The notes: generated by a model not told the origin, from the letters alone. A DNA stretch of 20,504 nucleotides from Candidatus Diapherotrites archaeon CG08_land_8_20_14_0_20_34_12 (GCA_002779065.1 PEXL01000012.1:1-20504); one strand, 5' to 3'. Positions 8,970 to 16,886 are shown, counted from the stretch's first letter. Made by a program: numbers and translations.

Positions 8970-10787
8970 TTACACCTTGTCTGCTAAATGCAATTTAGGA
9001 TATATTCCCAAAGCCTTTAATTCATCAAGCATTAATTTAAAGCCGTAGCTCATTTCAACAGGATATACCTTTGCCCCACCGCAAACCGGGCAATATTTTC
9101 TGCTTCTTATCCTGTCATTAATTGCAATTAATCCACATTTTTCACAAACTAATTCACTTACCTTATCTGAGCTTTCAATATATTTTTCATAAAGCAGCAT
9201 ACTTGCCCCATGCCCAACTAAGGTTTCACCTTCCATTTCACCAAATCTTAATCCCCCTTCCTTTTCCTTTCCCTCAGTCGGCTGCCTTGTTAATATCTGT
9301 ACCGGCCCTCTGGCTCTTGCCTGCATTTTATGCCTTACCATGTGGTATAATCTATGGTAAGCAACAATTCCAACAAAAATATCCCCTTCAATTCTTTCCC
9401 CTGAAACACCATCATAGAATGTTTCCCTTCCATCGCTCCTTAGGCCGTTTTCTGCCAAGATTTTCATTAAATCTTGCCTGGGTGTTTCTTCAAATGGGGT
9501 TGCATCAATATCTTCTGCTTTCACTGAAGCAGCCTTTCCTGCCAGCATTTCCAATAAATGCCCAATAGTCATCCTGCTTGGAATTGAATGAGGATTCAAA
9601 ATTAAATCAGGTTTAATTCCATCCGCAGTAAATGGCATATCTTCTTCTGGAACAATTGCCCCAACAATTCCTTTTTGGCCATGCCTTGATGAAAATTTGT
9701 CCCCTACTTCAGGAATTCTTTCACTCCTGATAGTAACCTTTGCTAATGTGTTTCCATTAGTGTCTTCCGTAATTACAACTTTGTCAACATATCCGCCTTT
9801 CTCCTTTCTCACATTTAAAGATGCATCAGTTCTTTTTTCTTTTACCACGCCAAATTCAGAAACCTCTTCTAAAAATCTTGGTGGGCTAGTTTTTCCAACA
9901 ATAACATCTTTTTCTTCAACCTTTGATTCTATTTCAGCTAAACCGTCTTCTCCAACCCCTTTGTAATATTTCTCCCCAAGATATCCAACTGTTTCCGCAT
10001 CAGGAATTTCAAATTTATCCTTCTGCCCTCCAGGATATCTTTTCTGTGTTGAATCATAGGTTCTTAAGTATGCAGTTCTTCCCAAAGCTCTTTGTATTGC
10101 CCCTTCGTTTATAACTACGGCATCAAGCATATTGAAACCATAATACGGCATGATTGCAACAACAAAGTTTTGTGTCTGCGGCCTTTTATTTAAATTAACA
10201 ATATCCATTGTCTTTGTTCTGACAATGCTTTTTTGTGGATAGTACAATAAGAAACCTTCAGTGTCTGTTCTATAACAATAATTTGCTGCAGTCAATCCTG
10301 CTGACTGCTTAAACATCTTAGCCCCATGCAATGCCTTTCCACTCATATCGTGTGGCAGGTATGGAATCATGCTAGTGATTACACTAAAGATACTTACCGG
10401 GCTTATTTCTAAATGAGTATGCTCTTTTGTTAATTCATCCTCATTTTGTGCTATGTATGCATTTTCTTCTTCTTCTGCATCTAAATATTCAATTATTCCC
10501 TGAGTTACTAAATCATCCCAGGTTAATTCCCCTTTCTTCACTTTATTAATTAAATCCTCAGTTAATGAGGGTTTTCCATTTTCTACAACAATTAATGGCC
10601 TTTGTACTCTTCCACCATCAGTATTAATATAAATTTCATTAGTATTTTCATCATATGAAACATTAATCTGTGAATCAATCTTGCTGGTTCTTCTTGCATT
10701 TTTTAATTCCTTAATTAGATTTTGGGGATTCTGATGAAATCCAACAAGCCTTCCATTAATATAAATCTTAGCTCTTTCTTTGCTCAT
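8970..10787 (-). CDS. rpoB1: DNA-directed RNA polymerase subunit B' (C-terminal half of Rpo2)
   Basis: This is the C-terminal half of the second-largest RNAP subunit. It contains the lobe/flap to hybrid-binding region and the invariant GDKFSSRHGQKG motif, followed by the FGEMEGETLVGHGAS region, which contacts A', and a C-terminal zinc site (CEKCG ... CPVCGG). The 605 residues begin with KIYINGRLVGFH, the point at which B' starts in methanogens and other archaea with split rpoB. It follows rpoB'' after a 5-base gap, and the GGAG at the end of rpoB'' serves as its ribosome binding site. Confidence 0.97.
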   Translation of the reverse strand: MSKERAKIYINGRLVGFHQNPQNLIKELKNARRTSKIDSQINVSYDENTNEIYINTDGGRVQRPLIVVENGKPSLTEDLINKVKKGELTWDDLVTQGIIEYLDAEEEENAYIAQNEDELTKEHTHLEISPVSIFSVITSMIPYLPHDMSGKALHGAKMFKQSAGLTAANYCYRTDTEGFLLYYPQKSIVRTKTMDIVNLNKRPQTQNFVVAIMPYYGFNMLDAVVINEGAIQRALGRTAYLRTYDSTQKRYPGGQKDKFEIPDAETVGYLGEKYYKGVGEDGLAEIESKVEEKDVIVGKTSPPRFLEEVSEFGVVKEKRTDASLNVRKEKGGYVDKVVITEDTNGNTLAKVTIRSERIPEVGDKFSSRHGQKGIVGAIVPEEDMPFTADGIKPDLILNPHSIPSRMTIGHLLEMLAGKAASVKAEDIDATPFEETPRQDLMKILAENGLRSDGRETFYDGVSGERIEGDIFVGIVAYHRLYHMVRHKMQARARGPVQILTRQPTEGKEKEGGLRFGEMEGETLVGHGASMLLYEKYIESSDKVSELVCEKCGLIAINDRIRSRKYCPVCGGAKVYPVEMSYGFKLMLDELKALGIYPKLHLADKV

Positions 10788-10792
10788 GCAAT

Positions 10793-12253
10793 CTACTCCA
10801 GCTTAACTCCTAATTTTTTAACTATGTCTTCAATTTCCTGTGTCCTAACATCAGTTGTTACTTTAGATAATAATGCAAGATTTTTTACCAAACCACAATT
10901 TGGGCCATCAGGTGTTTCAATCGGGCACATTCTTCCCCAGTGTGTCCCATGAACATCTCTTGCTTCATATAATTCCCTGTTTTTATTCAATGAACTTTTT
11001 ACTTTTCTAATATCAGTTAAAGGGCTCAAATAATTCACACGATCCATGAATTTGCTAACACCAGTTGCTCTCCCAATCCAATTGCCTGTTGCCATTGCAA
11101 ACCTGATTCTTTCTGAAATAGCATCAGGCCTTATGATTGTGCTGATGTTTAATTTTCTTCTCCTTGTTACTGTTCTGTCAATCTGGAATTTCAAATCCTT
11201 TACTAAATATTTGAATGCATACCTGAATAAGTGTTCCATTAATTTTCCGCTTAATTCTAATCTTTTATTTGCATAATGGTCTTTGTCATCTTCCCCTCTC
11301 AAGCCATATGCTTTTTCAATCGCCTTTGATGCCATCATTCCCAAGTAATAAGCTTTTGCCAATCTGTCTTCTTTAGATTGGCCAATGTGTGGCAATAAAA
11401 ATCCATCAATTACTTCCTGTGCCCTTCTTAACCTGTAATCAATTATCTGGCCAGGAGCAACATATTTTCCTATTCTGTCCAAAGCTTCTTTTTCATCAGT
11501 TACTTCAATATCTTCCAAATTTAATAAAACATCATTTTGAATCTCAATTCCTGTGCTGAAGGTATCATTAATTTTACTTTCCTTTACACCTAATGCCTGC
11601 ATTAAAGTAGTTAATTTTAATTTTTTTGGAGATGCAGGGAATGTTACTTCCAATAAACCGTTAGCTTTTCTTGTTACCCTTATCCTTCCTTTGAATGCCC
11701 CCTTTGTACTTATTACTTCAGAACTTATGTCTTCTTTTGCATCTTTTGTAATTATTACCCTATCTGAAGCTAAAACTTCTTGTGTAATTAAAACTTTTTC
11801 CGCACCATTAATTATAAAATAGCCGCCCCAATCAAGAGGATCCTCTCCCATTTCAATTAGTTCTTCTTCTGTCTTTCCATTCAACCAGCATTTGTTTGAT
11901 TTTAACATTATTGGCAATTCACCAATATAAGTTCTTTTTACATCCTGTTCAACATCTCTTCTCATTAATTTCATTGTTACAAAAAGTGGGCCAGAATAAG
12001 TCCTATTCCTTAATCTTGCCTCCAAAGGATAGAATTTATCGCGTGGAGAACCATCAACTTCAATTATTCTTGGCTTCAAAATTTCAATATCAGCTAAATC
12101 GATTTTTACTTCTTCAATTTTAGGAATAATTTCTTTATTCTCATCCACAATTTCAGGAAGTTTTTCATCCGCAAATTGGTTGAAACTAGCGATTTCTTGG
12201 TCGACAAAACTTTTTTGTTTAAAATATGATTCAATCAATGGCCATTTATCCAT
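10793..12253 (-). CDS. rpoB2: DNA-directed RNA polymerase subunit B'' (N-terminal half of Rpo2)
   Basis: This is the N-terminal half of the second-largest RNAP subunit, forming the protrusion, lobe and part of the fork. Recognisable segments are ARLRNRTYSGPLFV, GYFIINGAEKVLITQE, the DKDHYANKRLELSG motif, and RVNYLSPLTDIRKV followed by HWGRMCPIETPDGPNCGLVKNLA near the C terminus. The 486-residue length matches B'' of split-rpoB archaea. The clean stop codon (TAG) and the separate ribosome binding site for B' show that the split is a real gene boundary and not a frameshift. It lies 19 bases after rpoH. Confidence 0.97.
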   Translation of the reverse strand: MDKWPLIESYFKQKSFVDQEIASFNQFADEKLPEIVDENKEIIPKIEEVKIDLADIEILKPRIIEVDGSPRDKFYPLEARLRNRTYSGPLFVTMKLMRRDVEQDVKRTYIGELPIMLKSNKCWLNGKTEEELIEMGEDPLDWGGYFIINGAEKVLITQEVLASDRVIITKDAKEDISSEVISTKGAFKGRIRVTRKANGLLEVTFPASPKKLKLTTLMQALGVKESKINDTFSTGIEIQNDVLLNLEDIEVTDEKEALDRIGKYVAPGQIIDYRLRRAQEVIDGFLLPHIGQSKEDRLAKAYYLGMMASKAIEKAYGLRGEDDKDHYANKRLELSGKLMEHLFRYAFKYLVKDLKFQIDRTVTRRRKLNISTIIRPDAISERIRFAMATGNWIGRATGVSKFMDRVNYLSPLTDIRKVKSSLNKNRELYEARDVHGTHWGRMCPIETPDGPNCGLVKNLALLSKVTTDVRTQEIEDIVKKLGVKLE

Positions 12254-12272
12254 CTATCCAGCCCATAATTTT

Positions 12273-12500
12273 TTATTTAACTGTTCTATAATAAACAGTT
12301 TTCCCTATAGTGAAACTGCTTCTTTCGATTTTTATTATGTCACCGCGTTCTGCCCTAGTTTTCTTTATTGCAGGGTCGTCAACAAGTATAATTGGCAAAT
12401 CTTCTGCTTTTACAGCATATTGATCTAATACCTTTTTTGCCTCGTCTTTTGGCATTAATGTATGCTTTGGAACTAAAAAATGATTTTCTATTTTAGACAT
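12273..12500 (-). CDS. rpoH: DNA-directed RNA polymerase subunit H (Rpo5)
   Basis: This small archaeal/eukaryotic-type subunit corresponds to the C-terminal domain of eukaryotic RPB5. The 75 residues show the family order: HFLVPKHTLM, then LPIILVDDPAIKK, GDIIKIERSS and YYRTVK. It is the first gene of the operon, as usual for archaea, and a TATA-like box lies about 70-75 bases upstream of its ATG at 12500. AGGT is found 8 bases before the start codon as a weak ribosome binding site. Confidence 0.95.
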   Translation of the reverse strand: MSKIENHFLVPKHTLMPKDEAKKVLDQYAVKAEDLPIILVDDPAIKKTRAERGDIIKIERSSFTIGKTVYYRTVK

Positions 12501-12567
12501 GAAGAGACCTTATAGGATTTAATTCTGCAAAAAATCGTAAAACGCTATTTTTTCAGCCAATTACTTA

Positions 12568-12577
12568 TTTTTATATA
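12568..12577 (-). promoter_or_regulatory. Candidate TATA box for the rpoH-EF-2 operon
   Basis: On the minus strand the sequence reads TATATAAAAA, a good match to the archaeal TATA consensus. Initiation about 25 bases downstream would give a leader of about 45 bases. A second, weaker TTTATATT at about 12584-12593 could serve instead. No clear purine-rich BRE is visible next to either. Confidence 0.5.
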
Positions 12578-12685
12578 GAAAGGAATATAAACCTTATTAG
12601 GAACGCGTTTTTTTGCCGAATAAAGGCCTAATTAAGCTTTTTATGGGGCCGAAAGCACACTATCCTTCTTTTTTATAGAAATAAA

Positions 12686-12693
12686 TTTAAATA
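12686..12693 (+). promoter_or_regulatory. Candidate distal TATA box facing the MscS gene
   Basis: TTTAAATA preceded by the purine-rich GAAATAAA matches an archaeal TATA box plus BRE. Transcription from about 12715 would include the whole inverted repeat 12742-12820 in the leader of the channel mRNA, or would produce a separate small RNA. Confidence 0.45.
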
Positions 12694-12741
12694 TGCTTGT
12701 TATATTAATTAATAGTTTGAAAATTTTGAAAAAAACCACAG

Positions 12742-12820
12742 ACAGGGTGTCGAATAAGCAATACTAAATGAATGATTAAAAAGTTTGAAGGCACATATAA
12801 ATATGTGTTCGACATCCTGT
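12742..12820 (+). repeat. Long-arm inverted repeat upstream of the MscS gene
   Basis: ACAGGGTGTCGAA (12742-12754) and TTCGACATCCTGT (12808-12820) are complementary over 13 positions with one G-T wobble, so as RNA they make an uninterrupted 13-pair stem. Inside lies a second palindrome, CACATA-TAAA-TATGTG (12792-12807). The intervening sequence is about 53 bases. It ends 10 bases before the GTGAT ribosome binding site of the channel gene. It may be an operator pair, a leader structure or a small RNA. Confidence 0.7.
12792..12807 (+). promoter_or_regulatory. Candidate proximal TATA box/palindrome for the MscS gene
   Basis: CATATAAATATG within a perfect 6-base-arm palindrome matches a TATA box. 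Initiation about 25 bases further on would fall near 12822-12825, giving a short leader that just includes the GTGAT site at 12831-12835. Confidence 0.45.
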
Positions 12821-12830
12821 GTACACACCA

Positions 12831-12835
12831 GTGAT
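12831..12835 (+). promoter_or_regulatory. Ribosome binding site GTGAT that fixes the MscS start
   Basis: GTGAT lies 4 bases before the ATG at 12840 and matches the archaeal anti-Shine-Dalgarno. It shows that the upstream in-frame GTG codons at 12819 and 12831 are not the start. Confidence 0.7.
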
Positions 12836-12839
12836 CTTT

Positions 12840-13958
12840 ATGAATTTTATACTTCCTATACTGAACTTCTTTAGCGAAGGCATATTTACGAACCAATTAT
12901 TCGGAATTACTATCGGCAGATATAGCCTATTTTTGCTTACAATAATATTCTCAATTATTATTGGGAAACTTTTGGCTTTTATCTCTGAAAGACATCTAAA
13001 GAAATTAGCATCAAGGACAGAAACAAAATTGGATGATGTGATTGTTTCAACCCTTAACCAGACAGTATTTTATTTTGTAGTACTTGGCGGTTTCTATGCT
13101 GCATTCCATTTCTTAGATCTCCAAAATGCCTTGTTAATTTCAGGTGTTGAAAAAATTCTTTCAGTATTGCTTTTGATTTTTGTAGCTTGGGTGATAATGC
13201 GATTGGTTGATGGCTTTTTGAAACATTGGGCCTTGCCTTTAGCAGCAAAAACAGAAACAGAATTAGATGACCAAATGATTCCCGTGCTGCAGAAAATTTC
13301 AAAGATTTTAATTGTTTGCATTTTTGCAATTGCGGTTCTTTCGTTATTAGGTTATGATGTTACTGCATTAATTGCAGGATTGGGCATTGGTGGAATAGCC
13401 TTGGCACTTGCCGCGCAGGAAACAGTTACAGATATGTTTGGCGGGTTTTCAATATTTACCTCCAGGCCTTTTAAAGTAGGGGATCTTGTGCTTTATGAAA
13501 ATAATTATTACACAATAAAAGAAATTGATTTAAGATTTACAAAAGCAACTGACTTGAACGATAGAGTTGTTGTAATCCCAAACAGAAAAATCGGAAGTGC
13601 TGTTCTGACAAATGTTACCATGCCAGGATATAGAAAAGAAAGGATTAATCTTGGCATTACTTATGATTCTGATGTTGCAAAAATAAACCAAGCAGTTGAC
13701 ATCCTAAAAAACATTGGAAAAAATCTTTCCTCGGCTGTTAAAGATAAAGAGCCGCAGGTATTCTTCACAGACTTTAAAGATTATTCCTTAAATATTTTAT
13801 TTATCTATTTTATAAAATATAAGAGCAAAAAAGATATAGATGATTTCTTTAAGATAAAACACGAAATTAACCTAAAAATAAAGGAAGAATTTGATAAAGC
13901 AGGAATCGAATTTGCTTTCCCAACCCAAACAATTCATATGGCAAAAGAAGGTTCCTGA
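12840..13958 (+). CDS. MscS-family small-conductance mechanosensitive channel
   Basis: MscS proteins open under membrane tension and release solutes during osmotic downshock. The 372-residue protein has about five hydrophobic segments (roughly 23-45, 74-92, 102-124, 153-172 and 172-195). The last is the pore helix, with the small-residue pattern AGLGIGGIALALAAQ (179-193) followed by MFGGFSIFTSRPFKVGD (199-215), the start of the beta domain. VVVIPNRKIGSAVLTN follows, then the mixed C-terminal vestibule domain. A small internal repeat (TETKLDD 60-66, TETELDD 138-144), each followed by a hydrophobic helix pair, is seen in multi-helix MscS homologues. The ATG at 12840 is chosen because of the GTGAT 4 bases upstream. 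The gene is divergent from rpoH and ends in a hairpin. Confidence 0.93.
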   Translation: MNFILPILNFFSEGIFTNQLFGITIGRYSLFLLTIIFSIIIGKLLAFISERHLKKLASRTETKLDDVIVSTLNQTVFYFVVLGGFYAAFHFLDLQNALLISGVEKILSVLLLIFVAWVIMRLVDGFLKHWALPLAAKTETELDDQMIPVLQKISKILIVCIFAIAVLSLLGYDVTALIAGLGIGGIALALAAQETVTDMFGGFSIFTSRPFKVGDLVLYENNYYTIKEIDLRFTKATDLNDRVVVIPNRKIGSAVLTNVTMPGYRKERINLGITYDSDVAKINQAVDILKNIGKNLSSAVKDKEPQVFFTDFKDYSLNILFIYFIKYKSKKDIDDFFKIKHEINLKIKEEFDKAGIEFAFPTQTIHMAKEGS

Positions 13959-13978
13959 CCTTCTTAGTTTTATTTTTA
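13945..13978 (+). terminator. Hairpin over the MscS stop codon with T-rich tail
   Basis: AAGAAGGT (13945-13952) and ACCTTCTT (13958-13965) are perfect arms around TCCTG, and the stop codon TGA lies within the structure. AGTTTTATTTTT follows. It is probably the first of tandem termination signals. Confidence 0.6.
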
Positions 13979-13979
13979 G

Positions 13980-14035
13980 GCAAAATCCGCTGATTTTGCA
14001 ACAGTAAAAAATCTTTTGATTTTTTACTTTTTATA
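13980..14035 (+). terminator. Two tandem perfect hairpins with a T tail
   Basis: GCAAAATC (13980-13987) pairs with GATTTTGC (13992-13999) around CGCT. Four bases on, AGTAAAAAATC (14003-14013) pairs with GATTTTTTACT (14018-14028) around TTTT, and a TTTTTATATTT run follows. Both stems share an AAATC/GATTT core. A backup terminator for the channel gene or a processed 3' structure would fit. Confidence 0.6.
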
Positions 14036-14106
14036 TTTCCTCCTCCATAGTTACTTGTTTTCTTATTGCGTATCTATTAAATCCTGAATTTTTTTAGTGG
14101 AACATA

Positions 14107-14115
14107 TTTTAAATA
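14107..14115 (+). promoter_or_regulatory. Candidate TATA box of the large surface-protein gene
   Basis: TTTTAAATA lies about 80 bases before the ATG at 14190, which implies a leader of about 50 bases. AGGGG at about 14175 is a possible but distant ribosome binding site. Confidence 0.4.
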
Positions 14116-14189
14116 AAAGGATTATTATTATAGTAACTTATATTGCTAAATAACCAATAAATGAATAATAGGACAGGGGCTATGTAAAT

Positions 14190-16886
14190 ATGAATTTTAA
14201 AAAATGCAACATTACCTTTGCATTACTTTTTGTAATTTCAGCCATATTGCTTACGCAGGCAGCCTTTGCCCTTTCAAGTGCTGATTATAACCTTAATTTA
14301 TTCCCGCTAGGAAGCGGTTCAATGTCTTCTGGCAGCTATTCTATGGTTATTTCCTCTGAAGGGGTAGCAGGAAAAACAACTAGTACTGACTACCAGGCAT
14401 ATTTTGGTGTTTCCGGCTCTTTAACTGACCAGAATGTAGTACTAAATATTACTTCCCCGGCAAATGGCGCCACAATAACATCAAGCAGCACTGTTACCTT
14501 AGTTTATGCTTTTATCCATTCCTCTGACAGCAATTTTACAAAAAATATTTGGGCCACAAGCGGAGGATCAAATGGAACTTACATAAATAAGAATTTAACA
14601 TTAACACATTCATTCTCATTAAGCAATGCAACATATTCCTTGTGTGTAAAAGCAACAAAGAAGAATGATTTGAACACAGTACCTGTGTGTGTTTCTGTTA
14701 CTGTTAATGTTGTTACTGGACCGGTTTGCGGAAATGGCTCTTGTGAGGCAGGGGAAGATAATTCAAACTGCCCAGCAGACTGCGAAGGAGGCCCGTCAAC
14801 CCCCTTTTGTGGTGACCATGTTTGCAATGGCACAGAAACATATAGCACATGCCCTGGAGACTGCCATAAACCCGCGGTTTGTGGTGATGCGGTAATTGAT
14901 GCCCCAGGAGAGCAATGTGATACTTCAAATTTAAATAACAAAACTTGTGTTACCCAAGCCTTTACTGGTGGAACACTTTCTTGTGCCGTAAACTGCACTT
15001 TTAATACTTCAGCCTGCTATCTTTGCGGCAATGGAACCTGTGAATCTTCAAAAGGGGAAACAACCACTAATTGCCTAGCAGACTGCCCAAAAACACTTTT
15101 ATATGAAAAACAAATTTATGAAAAAATTATTAGTTCTAGCGATTTAACGGATTCAAAAATAACAAGTATTCTCGCTGCTTTAGGAATAACTGATGCAGCT
15201 TCAATAGCTCTTGCAAAAAAAGCAAATTCCTATATCCCTGTTGATAAAAATGTTGCGTCATTCGAAAAGAAATATTCCGATAATACTTTTGAATATTATT
15301 CAATAATAAGCGTCAGGATAAATAATACACTCAAAAACACAGTAACTAATTTAGTAATTCTTGATGTTATCCCAAAAGCAGTTGCTTCTAATGCTTCTGA
15401 ATTAAAATCAACACCAGCCGGAATGTCTGTTCTTGTTGCTGATCCAACAGTTCAATTTACAATTGCAAGTTTAGCTCAGCAATCAGAAACAGCCCTTACT
15501 TATAAATTGGATTCAGCCTTAGATGCAACAAAAACAGCTTCATGGGAATCTTCATTCACTAAAAGCGCGAGCGGTTTGCCAGCAGATGCAAATACTGACT
15601 GTATTTTGACTTGTGATGCAAATCATACGCTTGATCCTGTTGCCTGTGTTTGTAATCTAAAGCCCATATGTGGCGATGGTTCCTGTAATGGCACTGAAAA
15701 CTCAGTAACCTGTCCTTCAGATTGTGCCGTCCCACAAGTTTGTGGCGATGGTTCCTGTAATGGAACAGAAAATAATTCAAATTGCCCATCTGATTGTCCT
15801 TTAGTGCCTGTTTGTGGTGATGGTAAATGTAGTGGTTCTGAAACCCATGCTTCTTGCCCATCTGATTGCCCTAATACCTGGCAACCACCGCAAACACCCG
15901 CAGGTAATGGAACACAAGGTACTGGAGGAATGGGGGGTATGGGAGGCAGCGGAGGATCAACCCACACCATCTGTGTTAACTATAAATGTGTTTCAGCCCC
16001 AGGTTCCGGGAAGAATGAATGTTCATTAAATACTGCCTGTAATCTTTCAGTTAATTACCTAGAATATATTTGGCTGAATTCAATACAAACTGTTAGGCTA
16101 AATAGTAATGCCAAGCCACTTAGCGGCATTAGGGTAGTAGTGCAGGGAATGGTTGATTTATATACAGATAACGCAGGAACAGTAAGCTTCAAAGCAAAGA
16201 AAGCAGGCAAATTTAATATTGATTTATTTAATGATAAGGGCGTTTTGTTAGTTTCTCTGCCATTTATTGTTGAGGATATTATAATTGACATTCCTTCAAT
16301 AATTTTGCCAAAACAGACTGTTAATATTAAAATTAGGGATTCAAATGGTAATTTAATTAAAGATGTTATGGTTGAGCTGCTTGATGAACAAAATGTAGTA
16401 TTAAAGAAAGATAATACTGATGGTTACTTCCAATTCATGCCAACAAAAGAAGGTTTCTTAAAATTGGTTGCTTATAAGAACAAAGGAAGTAATGAAATTC
16501 AGTTTGAGGTTGGTGGCCTGTTAAATTCATCTCTTTCCACAGTAATCTCATCCCTATCTTATTTGTTCGGTTCAGAATCTAAAAATTATCCTTGGACAAT
16601 AATTATAATCTTCATATTAGTCTGCATAGCATTCTTAATATCCTTTGACATGTTTAGTGTTTACTTTCCGCTCAAAGGAGTTTCCTCTACTGAATTCAGA
16701 AGGAATTTAGGCTTAAGATTGGCAATAGGGATAGTATTCTTCATTGTCCCAATAATCTGCTCGAGATTATTCTCAATCTCAATAGGTTTCATAAGTGCTA
16801 TCCTTGAAATAATAATAATTATAATCCTCTTCCTGCTTATGAGAGAACAAATGAAACAAAAGAGCAGATTCCAGCTTTTGAAGTAA
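14190..16886 (+). CDS. Large modular secreted/membrane surface protein with Cys-rich repeats
   Basis: The 898-residue protein begins with a signal peptide (about residues 1-28, ending AAFALSS). Next come a TSTDYQAYFG beta segment and an Ig-like domain (about 82-174), then Cys-rich repeats of the form CG-N/D-xxCxxxExxxxCPxDC at 180-198, 207-225 and a variant at 279-299, with a CGDAVIDAPGEQCD-type unit between them. The module shared with the window's first gene follows (about 300-460; YSDNT, IPKAVA, DPTVQFTI). Three more repeats come at an exact 24-residue period (494, 518, 542), then a Gly-rich linker, two Ig/carboxypeptidase-regulatory-like beta domains (about 635-775) and three hydrophobic C-terminal helices (about 801-826, 841-862, 864-884). 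It is probably exported and held in the membrane. No catalytic motif is seen; an envelope, adhesion or sensing role is inferred. Confidence 0.9.
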   Translation: MNFKKCNITFALLFVISAILLTQAAFALSSADYNLNLFPLGSGSMSSGSYSMVISSEGVAGKTTSTDYQAYFGVSGSLTDQNVVLNITSPANGATITSSSTVTLVYAFIHSSDSNFTKNIWATSGGSNGTYINKNLTLTHSFSLSNATYSLCVKATKKNDLNTVPVCVSVTVNVVTGPVCGNGSCEAGEDNSNCPADCEGGPSTPFCGDHVCNGTETYSTCPGDCHKPAVCGDAVIDAPGEQCDTSNLNNKTCVTQAFTGGTLSCAVNCTFNTSACYLCGNGTCESSKGETTTNCLADCPKTLLYEKQIYEKIISSSDLTDSKITSILAALGITDAASIALAKKANSYIPVDKNVASFEKKYSDNTFEYYSIISVRINNTLKNTVTNLVILDVIPKAVASNASELKSTPAGMSVLVADPTVQFTIASLAQQSETALTYKLDSALDATKTASWESSFTKSASGLPADANTDCILTCDANHTLDPVACVCNLKPICGDGSCNGTENSVTCPSDCAVPQVCGDGSCNGTENNSNCPSDCPLVPVCGDGKCSGSETHASCPSDCPNTWQPPQTPAGNGTQGTGGMGGMGGSGGSTHTICVNYKCVSAPGSGKNECSLNTACNLSVNYLEYIWLNSIQTVRLNSNAKPLSGIRVVVQGMVDLYTDNAGTVSFKAKKAGKFNIDLFNDKGVLLVSLPFIVEDIIIDIPSIILPKQTVNIKIRDSNGNLIKDVMVELLDEQNVVLKKDNTDGYFQFMPTKEGFLKLVAYKNKGSNEIQFEVGGLLNSSLSTVISSLSYLFGSESKNYPWTIIIIFILVCIAFLISFDMFSVYFPLKGVSSTEFRRNLGLRLAIGIVFFIVPIICSRLFSISIGFISAILEIIIIIILFLLMREQMKQKSRFQLLK
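15669..15869 (+). repeat. Three 72-base tandem repeats coding Cys-rich units
   Basis: Units start at 15669, 15741 and 15813, exactly 72 bases apart. The first two share TGTGGCGATGGTTCCTGTAA and differ mainly at third positions and in the middle. They encode CGDGxCxGxExxxxCPSDC. This points to recent copying within the gene. Confidence 0.85.

Larger units (their letters stand above)
12501..12839. other. Divergent intergenic region between rpoH and the MscS gene
   Basis: This 339-base gap holds no convincing gene. It contains the rpoH-side TATA box, a GC-richer patch at 12602-12655 in which GCCGAA occurs twice (about 12615 and 12641), a strong TTTAAATA box at 12686-12693, a 13-base inverted repeat (12742-12820) and a second TATA-like palindrome inside it (12792-12807). 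An open frame on the minus strand at 12705-12896 crosses the gap but overlaps the channel gene and resembles no protein I know. Confidence 0.7.
13959..14189. other. Intergenic region between the channel and the large surface protein
   Basis: The left part holds the hairpins described above. The right part is AT-rich, with a TATA-like TTTTAAATA at 14107-14115 suited to the surface-protein gene. No small gene or RNA is evident. Confidence 0.6.

Noticed and set aside
8970..12253. Frameshifted or broken rpoB
   Set aside because: The split point, the lengths of both halves and the separate ribosome binding site match the natural B''/B' split known in archaea.
12791..12825. tRNA-like GTTCGA T-loop sequence
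   Set aside because: The flanking bases do not form a T stem, and no acceptor, D or anticodon arms can be drawn. The GTTCGA belongs to the inverted repeat.
12705..12896. Small minus-strand open frame across the divergent gap
   Set aside because: It overlaps the start of the channel gene and its inverted repeat, and its sequence resembles no protein family I know.
15669..15869. CRISPR-like periodic repeats
   Set aside because: The 72-base period is in frame within a coding sequence, with repeats and 'spacers' both encoding a conserved Cys pattern.
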